Assembly (NCBI GenBank): GCA_964431685.1
Contig: CAYSLA010000099.1
Location: 1-12,677, forward strand
Length of the DNA stretch: 12,677 bases
Source of the DNA: CAYSLA01 sp964431685
GTDB taxonomy: Bacteria > Armatimonadota > UBA5829
Reading direction: 5' to 3'
Part shown: in pieces, positions 6,730-12,677 of the stretch
Numbering within the stretch: the stretch's first letter is position 1
Layout: each line of letters opens with the position of its first letter
Translations under genes and position numbers: made by a program
Notes under the pieces: generated by a model
Databases searched by the model: none
Seen by the model: the letters and a program-made list of their open reading frames with translations, nothing else
What the model was told of the DNA's origin: nothing

Positions 6730-7917
6730 ATGGAAGATCTCAGGTTTGACAGCACCCATAAGCACAAGAGACTCAGCGAGATCATACGTAACTCGATAGT
6801 CTCTGGAGAGTTCAAAGAGGGAGAGCGATTACCCTCTCAGAATGAGCTCAGCAAGACGTATGGGGTCAGCTCGGCCACGGCGAGAGAGGCCGTCGGTTTG
6901 TTGGTAAGCGAAAGCCTCCTCTACAGGATACAAGGAAAGGGAACGTTCGTTGCACCAACGAAACGCAATCGGCGCACCATTGCAGTGGTCATTCCGCATC
7001 TGTACTCCAATCACGATATGCGTTACTCCATGGGCTACGATGTCGCTACAACGCTGGTTCACTGCATAGAAGACGAAGCCAAGCAGAACTCCGCCAACTT
7101 GATGCTCTGCCTGAGCAACGATAGCGTTGAGCGGGAACGAGAAAACCTCTTGAGTGCTCTCGACGCGGGCGTAGACGGGGTGGTCTTCTTTTCCCTGGGT
7201 CTCAGGAGCAACGTCGACTGTGTGGAACGTCTTATCAAGGCGGACGTGCCCGTGGTATTGATAGACACAAATCTGCCGGGCACGAACGCGTCCTACGTTG
7301 GCACGGACAACTTCGCTGGAGCGAAACGAGTGACGGAGGAGCTGATAGACGCGGGGTTCGACAGGATCGTCTACTTGAACACTGCGCATACAGATTGCTC
7401 TTCGGTGATCGATCGACACGCGGGGTGCGAAGCTTCCTGCCGTCAGCGAGGGGTTTCTCTTGAGACTGTCTGTCTCCCAATCGGGGCCGGCGTTCTGCAG
7501 GTCGAGACTGAGCAGATAGCCTATGAATACGCAACCAGGGTGTTGCCCGGAATGGACAAGCCAGTGGCGTTGTTCGCGGTGTCTTCGTCCATTACGGTCG
7601 GTCTATGGCGAGCAGTTGATAACCTCCCGATGGATCATCGTCGGGTGGCGTTGGGTTGCTTCGACGAACTGCCTATGCTGATTCCCGACGACGTCTTTCT
7701 GGTGAAGGCCATTCAGCCGTTGGAACAGATCGGCCGCGGTGCTGTTCAGGCGCTTATCAGTCAGACAAACGGAGCGACCGAGCCGCTGTTGATGAGTCTT
7801 GCTCCAAAGATTGTTGTGAATTGCCCGGTACCCGGTGAGAATAAGGCTGTTGCTGCCAATCCGGCATTGGGACATGAACTGGTCACCACGTGTGGTGCCG
7901 AGTCAGGAGGACTTTGA
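6730..7917 (+). CDS. GntR-HTH / LacI-type sugar-responsive transcriptional regulator (AraR-like architecture)
   Basis: This is a 395-aa protein. I chose ATG 6730 because GGAGG lies just upstream (6722-6726, a tight 3-nt spacing), whereas an in-frame ATG at 6700 has no ribosome-binding site. Residues 1-77 are a GntR winged helix: GERLPSQNELSKTYGVSSAT, REAVGLL, then the wing IQGKGTFVAP. Residues about 82-365 are a LacI/periplasmic-binding-type effector domain: IAVVIPH, DGVVFFS, PVVLIDTN, VGTDNFAGAKRV, DRHAG (R229) and ALGCFDELP. This fusion is the AraR arrangement, in which sugar binding releases the repressor from its operators. One oddity is that the usual (N/S)D before the A-x-G motif is replaced by SS (FAVSSSITVG, residues 282-291), which removes an Asp that often contacts the sugar. 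Likely targets are the two CATGGTATACTCCAT promoters (inference). No copy lies ahead of its own gene. The ligand is unknown. Confidence 0.88.
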   Translation: MEDLRFDSTHKHKRLSEIIRNSIVSGEFKEGERLPSQNELSKTYGVSSATAREAVGLLVSESLLYRIQGKGTFVAPTKRNRRTIAVVIPHLYSNHDMRYSMGYDVATTLVHCIEDEAKQNSANLMLCLSNDSVERERENLLSALDAGVDGVVFFSLGLRSNVDCVERLIKADVPVVLIDTNLPGTNASYVGTDNFAGAKRVTEELIDAGFDRIVYLNTAHTDCSSVIDRHAGCEASCRQRGVSLETVCLPIGAGVLQVETEQIAYEYATRVLPGMDKPVALFAVSSSITVGLWRAVDNLPMDHRRVALGCFDELPMLIPDDVFLVKAIQPLEQIGRGAVQALISQTNGATEPLLMSLAPKIVVNCPVPGENKAVAANPALGHELVTTCGAESGGL

Positions 7918-7919
7918 CG

Positions 7920-8699
7920 ATGTTGGAACGAAACGACCGTGGCTTTACGCTGATAGAACTGCTGGTTGTAATCGCGATTATTGCGATCCTTGCCGCGATT
8001 CTTTTTCCCGTATTTGCGCAGGCGAGGGAAAAGGCGCGACAGACCGCCTGCCTGTCGAATCTTAGTCAGATTTCCAAGGCTTGGATGCTGTATACACAGG
8101 ACTACGACGACACATGCCCCGCGCTGGTCATGCAACCCCCATACAGCAGTTCGGGAGTAGTCGAGAGCTGGGCTGAGATACTCATGCCCTATACCAAGGG
8201 TGTGCAGGTGTTCGGCTGCCCGTCAAGCTGGGTGCCGAAGACACCGGCCGATATCAGTGGTGTAACCATGTATGGCAAGATGAGCTACGGATGGAACGCC
8301 ACCGTATTCAACTATCCGTATCCGCCCTACAACTTCGTGGTCAGTATGAGCGATATCGAATACGCGTCCGAAACTGTATTTGCCTGTGATAGTGGCGGGG
8401 CGAACTGGATATCGCTGCCAGGAGGCAGCTACTGGAACTACGACGATTATCCACAATACTATGGGCCAGGCTACGTCTGCCGACCTCCTCTTGACCGTCA
8501 TAACGGCATAGTCAACTGCGCATTCGCGGACGGCCACGCCAAAGCTGTCCCCCAGAAGGAGTTGATAAAACGCGTCCTTAACACCGACGGAAGAAAGGTA
8601 GCCTATTTGCAGTCGGGCTTCGTCGGTGCCTGGACATCCAACAAAGCAATCTATATCTTCCCGTACTTCGCCGTTTCGGCTACGAATGCGCATTTCTGA
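7920..8699 (+). CDS. Type IV pilin/type II secretion-like pseudopilin with H-X9-DG domain
   Basis: This is a 259-aa protein. ATG 7920 follows AGGAGG (7905-7910) by 9 nt and lies 2 bp after the regulator's stop, so the ribosome-binding site is inside the regulator gene and translation is probably coupled. Residues 1-8 are a short basic leader ending in RG. The prepilin signal G8/F9-T-L-I-E13 and a hydrophobic helix to about residue 32 follow, which is the class III signal cut and methylated by prepilin peptidase. FAQAREKARQTACLSNLSQI and YTQDYDD follow, as is usual in this family. The C-terminal half has the processing-associated H-X9-DG motif exactly, H194 to D204-G205 (HNGIVNCAFADG). Such proteins are abundant in Armatimonadota, Lentisphaerota and Planctomycetota, and their individual roles are mostly unknown. 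Its position behind a sugar regulator suggests it helps secrete or display carbohydrate-active proteins (inference). Confidence 0.92.
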   Translation: MLERNDRGFTLIELLVVIAIIAILAAILFPVFAQAREKARQTACLSNLSQISKAWMLYTQDYDDTCPALVMQPPYSSSGVVESWAEILMPYTKGVQVFGCPSSWVPKTPADISGVTMYGKMSYGWNATVFNYPYPPYNFVVSMSDIEYASETVFACDSGGANWISLPGGSYWNYDDYPQYYGPGYVCRPPLDRHNGIVNCAFADGHAKAVPQKELIKRVLNTDGRKVAYLQSGFVGAWTSNKAIYIFPYFAVSATNAHF

Positions 8700-8707
8700 G
8701 CAAGGGG

Positions 8708-8731
8708 AGGCGGAGCCTCAGCCCCGCCTTT
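8708..8731 (+). terminator. Short GC hairpin with TTT after the pseudopilin gene
   Basis: AGGCGG (8708-8713) pairs with CCGCCT (8724-8729) around a 10-nt loop, followed by a short T run (8729-8731). It starts 8 nt after the TGA. This resembles a weak intrinsic terminator. It also abuts the 39-bp repeat, so it may belong to the same intergenic repeat element. Confidence 0.4.
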
Positions 8732-8732
8732 A

Positions 8733-8771
8733 CTGCTCGGCCGTAGGGGCAGACCTGTGTGTCTGCCCGGC
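8733..8771. repeat. 39-bp hairpin-forming intergenic repeat, copy 1
   Basis: This segment is identical to 8872-8910 on the other side of the N run. It contains GGGCAGAC (8747-8754) and GTCTGCCC (8761-8768) around a CTGTGT loop, with outer GCC (8740-8742)/GGC (8769-8771) pairing. The right edge runs straight into the Ns. Short palindromic units like this are often dispersed in many copies through a genome. Confidence 0.8.
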
Positions 8772-8871
8772 NNNNNNNNNNNNNNNNNNNNNNNNNNNNN
8801 NNNNNNNNNNNNNNNNNNNNNNNNNNNNNNNNNNNNNNNNNNNNNNNNNNNNNNNNNNNNNNNNNNNNNNN
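8772..8871. other. Assembly gap of 100 N
   Basis: Exactly 100 undetermined bases lie between two identical 39-bp segments. A round 100 is usually a placeholder, so the true length is unknown. The repeat on both sides explains why the assembler stopped. Any reading frame drawn through this stretch is meaningless. Confidence 0.98.
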
Positions 8872-8910
8872 CTGCTCGGCCGTAGGGGCAGACCTGTGTG
8901 TCTGCCCGGC
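8872..8910. repeat. 39-bp hairpin-forming intergenic repeat, copy 2
   Basis: This copy is identical over 39 bases to 8733-8771, with the same stem GGGCAGAC/GTCTGCCC (8886-8893 and 8900-8907). After position 8910 the sequence becomes the unique upstream region of the next gene, so this marks the right boundary of the repeat element. Confidence 0.8.
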
Positions 8911-8988
8911 AACCCTGGAGTGACTTCCGACCCATCTCGACATAACTTGCATTCTTGCACATCCTCACAAGCGGAGTATCAGCCTGAT

Positions 8989-11900
8989 ATGAAGAAGCTA
9001 TTGCCATCTCTTGGCGCCATTGCAGTAACGTTGTGTCTATTCACCGCTCCCACCGTGTCCTTTGCCAGAGGCTGGGAACTCGCGGACGTTTGCAGCGATT
9101 CCTCAGGCGAATGGCTGATGTTCGATGACTTCGAGACACGGCTCCTGCAGTCCTGGTGGGACTACGGCCCGGCGCTGGATGCATGGAACGGTGACAGGGT
9201 AGCAACCACGGATCTTGCCCGACCTGTCGCGGCCTATGAAGATGAACCCCTGCGGTTCTACAAACAGAGTGTCGAGTATCGATTCGATGACAACATCATG
9301 CGAACCAAGCGCGTGGCCCACTCCGGGCAATGGTCACTGCAGGTCCGATCGCTCGACCTCCCCGAAGGCGGCGCTGGTGCCAACGTAACGGTGAGCCTCA
9401 AGAACACCCTCTTCTGGCTGAACATGCGCCCGGAAAGCCGAATCAGGTTCTGGTTTCGAGGAGATGGCAAGTCTTCAGACGCGAAGCTGGAACTGCTGGC
9501 TTCCTGGAAAGAGGACGGCAAACAGGTCTTGCACTCGCTGGGCGATGCGACAATCAGTGGGCAGCACTGGACGCAGTTCGTCAGCAAACCACTTGGCGCG
9601 GACGCAGCGGGTGCAACTGAACTGGTTGTTCGCTTTACAGGCGCAAGATCCGCTCGGCATTTCCATATCGATGACTTTGAGATCAGCAACTGTCTTCCGA
9701 CCGCGCCGACGCCTGTCGAGATTAGCACTGAAGTGGATTCACGTGAGCCCAGACCGATCCTGGTGGGGTTTCGGGGCAGACAGCGCAGTCAGAAGCCGAC
9801 GCTGCTGTTCAGTGACCTGACAGGATGGGCTCTCCGTGCAGGAGGCGGGTGGAAGGCTAGTATCTGTTCCAGTCGCGAAGAGCCGCTATTCGAGGACACT
9901 CCGTTGGTCGGCAAGCTCACCTACTCTGGAAACGGAAGCGGGTGGGTCGAAATTCGCCCCGCCCGCCCGCCGATCATCAGGTCTGAGGTTGATGCGGTGA
10001 AACTGTGGGTATACGGCCAGAGATGGGCCTGGGTCGACGATGCCTCCACGCCATTCGCGGGTTTTCTTGCGGAAATAACTGATTCGTCGGGCGCTCGGCA
10101 CTACATAGATATGAATCGCTACATGGCCAAGTTCTGGAACCTGCTGATGGCACGGATAATACCTGGCCGGCACAGGGTGGTCGGAGGCGACGGAACCAGG
10201 AAGCTGACTCTACCCGCAAGGCTCACCGCTCTGATCGTCTACGGTGACGCCCCGTCCGAGCCCAGAAGCCTCTATCTCGACTCGCTCACCGTCTGCAAAG
10301 ATCAGGCCGCTCTGCCAGAACCGGCCGAGACAACACTGGATCTGCCGGTGCCAACGACTCCGGACACTTTCCTTCCCGCTGTGACAAGGCCCGTCCTGAA
10401 CTCGCTGCGGCACGAGGGCAAGACGACCGAGTTCATTGCTCTTGGCGAGGACGAGACTATAACATACAGGTACTGCCCAAAATCCTCGGGGCTGAGCGAT
10501 CTGACCGCTGTGCTGCCCAGTGGCAGGACCATCAAACCGTGTGACGGCGCCGGACCGGGTGCCTGGTTTGGTGAGCAACGCGTTGGACCACAGAGTAGCG
10601 GGGTCAGAGTATCGCTGCTGAAGCACACTCAGGACGATAGCGGTGTATCCACCCGCTGGCGCTGGTCGGAGGGCAAACACGTCTACGAGTTCACAATGAC
10701 TCTACGCCTCAAAGGCAAGACACTCGTGGTCGACTGGACATCTCACAAGGGCGACACGTCAGCGTTCATTGTCGGCACAATCCGTGGGCTGGAATTGCCA
10801 CGCCTGATAAGCGTCCCTCATATGACCTGGGGACATCCTATACAGACTCCCAGCAAGGTCGTATTCGCAGATGGCGAGTTCATGTTCACACATCTAGACC
10901 TTCACAACACGAATGCCTCCGCGTTTTCTGCTTACAGCGCTGCCGGGAGAGACTGGGCTGTGTGCAACGGCGATGCGTCCTACTTCCCAGACAGTTCACG
11001 TAAGACGGCCCCTTTGAGAGAGAGGCAGTTCATAACGATTTCTCGTGACTTCGAGGAGGTACTCCCAAGTATACCTAACCCTCCATCGCCATTCAAGGAT
11101 ACTCTGAGCCAGGGCATCTACTGGCACGGAGGCGGCGCGAAGTATATGGAAGACTATATCAAGATGCTCCGCGGATGGAAGTCTCTGGGTGTGGACAGCG
11201 TGTTCTTCAGTCTACACGAAGCCATGTGGACGGAGTATGACACTGTCTGCCAGGGACCGCAGGCGTTCTCATTTACTACCGACTTGTCTGAGGAAATTGA
11301 CCGAAATCGGTTCATCGAGATCACCAGCGAGATTCGGAAGATGGGCTATCACATGGGTCCCTACTATAACTCTGGTGACCTCAGTCCGCTGGGGAGCAGT
11401 TTCGACGAACGCAGACTTAGCCGCACAGCCCAGATGCAACCGATGGCGTCTTGGCCTCCGTGCTGGGGCATAAAGCCGAGCCAGGCCAGTGTTCTCGCCG
11501 ACTGGTTCCTGCCGGCAATCGTGCGCGACTTCAATCTGAACAACGCCTACATGGACTGCCTTACCGCGTGGGCGCCGTGGAAATGGGTGGACAGCGATTC
11601 TCGTCTCGAAGGCGCCAGTCAACTGTCAACGAATTACAGGAACTACTGCAGCTTCGCTCTGAAGAGCCGCAAGTACATCAACGGCCCCATCTTCTCCGAA
11701 GGGACGTTTCATTGGATGTACGCGGGTCTGCACGAAGGCAGCTATGGTTGGCATGCTCAACCGTATGACGATGTGCTGTTAGTCGATTTCAGACTACGAA
11801 GAATCAACCCTCTGATGAGCGGCATGGCTGCGGGGCCAGTGCCCAGGTCCGATGCTCCTGCACCACTTCCCGCTGTTGCCGGCACTATACTGTGGGGCAA

Positions 11901-12546
11901 TATTGCTTCAGCGATCGATGGGCCCGCCGAACTGATGTACTATCTTTGCGTTCCGCTTCAGAAGCACTATGTGATGGAAGTTGTCGACAAGATACGGTAT
12001 GGAAAGAACGGTGAACTTTTCGATACCAGCGAGGCCATAGCCAATGGCGCAGTGAACGATAACCAGGTTATCGTCAGCTACCGCAATGGCTTGGAACTGG
12101 CGTTTAACGGCAATCTGACGAAGAACTGGCTGGTTCGGCTGGGAGGCCACGATTACGACCTGCCTCCCGGAGGCTGGGCAGCAAGGAAGGGAGATCAGCT
12201 TGAGTCCTATGCTATCAAAAGGGCTGGTGCCTGGCTGGCCACAACCGTCTGCAAGGATTGGGAGATCGTAGTCCCGTACGGGCAGTCCCAGGAGTTCGGG
12301 AGCGTCTTTAGCAGCATGCCTTTGGTTATGCGTTACGATGACCCACGGGGTACCAAGGTGATTCCCGTTGGCAATAGCAGCGAGTTCACCTTGAAACAGA
12401 AACCGGGGAAGATCATGGCGTATGCCGCCGGCGATCAGCCTCTTGGCGAGGTCGCCTGTGAGCCTGATGGCAGGGGATGGCTGGTCAAGTGCGATGGCAC
12501 TTGGTCGTACCTGATTCTGACCGGCGCCAACGGCAAGTATCCGTAG
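8989..12546 (+). CDS. Large secreted multidomain protein, probable glycoside hydrolase
   Basis: This is an 1185-aa protein. ATG 8989 is chosen because it begins a clear signal peptide (MKKLLPSLGAIAVTLCLFTA, cleavage after SFA at residue 26). The ribosome-binding site is weak (CGGAG at 8972-8976). Residues about 42-236 look like a carbohydrate-binding jelly roll (FDDFET start, HIDDFEIS end). About 265-436 look like a second one (LLFSDLTGW, LYLDSLTV). About 460-690 form a beta-sandwich. About 700-1010 look like a TIM barrel: GIYWHGGGAKYMEDYIKML, SLGVDSVFFSLHEAMW, MGPYYNSGD, NNAYMDCLTAW, GPIFSEGTFHWMYAG. A beta-rich tail follows. D856 and E904 at strand ends resemble the nucleophile and acid/base of GH101/GH129-like retaining enzymes. 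The family assignment is inference, and DUF-type GH-like barrels are an alternative. The gene may continue beyond its TAG in another frame. Confidence 0.75.
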   Translation: MKKLLPSLGAIAVTLCLFTAPTVSFARGWELADVCSDSSGEWLMFDDFETRLLQSWWDYGPALDAWNGDRVATTDLARPVAAYEDEPLRFYKQSVEYRFDDNIMRTKRVAHSGQWSLQVRSLDLPEGGAGANVTVSLKNTLFWLNMRPESRIRFWFRGDGKSSDAKLELLASWKEDGKQVLHSLGDATISGQHWTQFVSKPLGADAAGATELVVRFTGARSARHFHIDDFEISNCLPTAPTPVEISTEVDSREPRPILVGFRGRQRSQKPTLLFSDLTGWALRAGGGWKASICSSREEPLFEDTPLVGKLTYSGNGSGWVEIRPARPPIIRSEVDAVKLWVYGQRWAWVDDASTPFAGFLAEITDSSGARHYIDMNRYMAKFWNLLMARIIPGRHRVVGGDGTRKLTLPARLTALIVYGDAPSEPRSLYLDSLTVCKDQAALPEPAETTLDLPVPTTPDTFLPAVTRPVLNSLRHEGKTTEFIALGEDETITYRYCPKSSGLSDLTAVLPSGRTIKPCDGAGPGAWFGEQRVGPQSSGVRVSLLKHTQDDSGVSTRWRWSEGKHVYEFTMTLRLKGKTLVVDWTSHKGDTSAFIVGTIRGLELPRLISVPHMTWGHPIQTPSKVVFADGEFMFTHLDLHNTNASAFSAYSAAGRDWAVCNGDASYFPDSSRKTAPLRERQFITISRDFEEVLPSIPNPPSPFKDTLSQGIYWHGGGAKYMEDYIKMLRGWKSLGVDSVFFSLHEAMWTEYDTVCQGPQAFSFTTDLSEEIDRNRFIEITSEIRKMGYHMGPYYNSGDLSPLGSSFDERRLSRTAQMQPMASWPPCWGIKPSQASVLADWFLPAIVRDFNLNNAYMDCLTAWAPWKWVDSDSRLEGASQLSTNYRNYCSFALKSRKYINGPIFSEGTFHWMYAGLHEGSYGWHAQPYDDVLLVDFRLRRINPLMSGMAAGPVPRSDAPAPLPAVAGTILWGNIASAIDGPAELMYYLCVPLQKHYVMEVVDKIRYGKNGELFDTSEAIANGAVNDNQVIVSYRNGLELAFNGNLTKNWLVRLGGHDYDLPPGGWAARKGDQLESYAIKRAGAWLATTVCKDWEIVVPYGQSQEFGSVFSSMPLVMRYDDPRGTKVIPVGNSSEFTLKQKPGKIMAYAAGDQPLGEVACEPDGRGWLVKCDGTWSYLILTGANGKYP

Positions 12547-12677
12547 GCACATCATCACCTATGAGGACACGGTGGCGCCCGGCCAGCCGAGGACCGTGGC
12601 TCTGCCCATGAAGTGCCGGGCAAACGAATGGCAGGAAGTGCGCGTTCATACCGGCCCGAAGCCGACCTCGGGCGTGA
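12521..12677 (+). pseudogene. Out-of-phase coding-like continuation of the large secreted gene, cut by the window end
   Basis: The +1 frame relative to the preceding gene is open from 12521 to the last base. It reads as convincing protein after the upstream TAG (from 12548: HIITYEDTVAPGQPRTVALP, then MKCRANEWQEVRVHTGPKPT). About 36 of its 43 codons end in G or C, which matches coding sequence here. No ATG or signal peptide begins it; the GTG at 12572 is a poor start. A one-base insertion between about 12521 and 12546, real or a sequencing error, would make it the true C-terminal continuation of the glycosidase-like protein. A separate gene with an unusual start is the alternative. Confidence 0.5.

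Noticed and set aside
8733..8910. CRISPR array
   Set aside because: Only two copies are visible, each strongly palindromic with the loop CTGTGT, no spacers can be read because of the Ns, and no cas genes are present. An intergenic palindromic repeat is the simpler reading.
8973..8980. Partial GGAGTATC match to the operator element before the large secreted gene
   Set aside because: Only seven bases match the reverse complement of the 15-mer, the symmetric half is missing, and no promoter boxes are positioned around it.
8626..8988. N-terminal extension of the large secreted gene through the N run
   Set aside because: This reading frame starts inside the pseudopilin gene and crosses 100 undetermined bases. 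The signal peptide beginning at 8989 marks the real start.
10000..10020. Other GTATAC occurrences inside coding regions (also near 8090 and 11070)
   Set aside because: They lack the ATGG-N6-CCAT flanks and promoter context, so they look like chance hexamers.

Overview
All recognisable genes lie on the + strand of a moderately GC-rich bacterial scaffold. The best taxonomic guess is Armatimonadota or a related lineage. This rests on the pseudopilin at 7920-8699, whose N-terminus (FTLIELLVVIAIIAILAA followed by FPVFAQAREKAR) and H-X9-DG motif have the form I associate with that group, and on a PEP-CTERM protein with a VPEP...RRRK tail. The assignment is inference. A run of 100 N at 8772-8871 shows that this is a scaffold, so linkage across it is less certain than elsewhere.

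Layout. 1-354 is non-coding: paired TTTCCGGAAA palindromes, then a near-perfect sigma70-type promoter. 355-2994 encodes a secreted protein with two accessory beta domains in front of a pectate-lyase-like right-handed beta-helix. 3193-5796, behind a second promoter nearly identical to the first, encodes a secreted protein made of three copies of an unrecognised ~160-residue domain plus the same two accessory domains in reversed order. 6000-6617 encodes a PEP-CTERM surface protein that is one stand-alone copy of that repeat domain, followed by a strong hairpin. 6730-7917 encodes a GntR-HTH/LacI-type (AraR-like) sugar-responsive regulator. 7920-8699, translationally coupled to it, encodes the pseudopilin. 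After the repeat-flanked gap, 8989-12546 encodes a 1185-aa secreted protein with jelly-roll domains and a probable glycoside-hydrolase barrel. An open coding-like frame continues out of phase to the window end, which suggests a frameshift.

Working model (inference): this is a carbohydrate-handling locus. Secreted and surface-anchored carbohydrate-binding or lyase proteins and a large glycosidase are encoded next to a regulator and a type II secretion/type IV pilus-like pseudopilin. The two beta-domain genes share a 15-bp sequence, CATGGTATACTCCAT, lying over the -10 box at identical spacing. Its GTATAC core and ATGG-N6-CCAT symmetry make it a good candidate operator for the neighbouring GntR/LacI regulator. 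The shared and shuffled domains of the three secreted proteins point to a locally expanding family.
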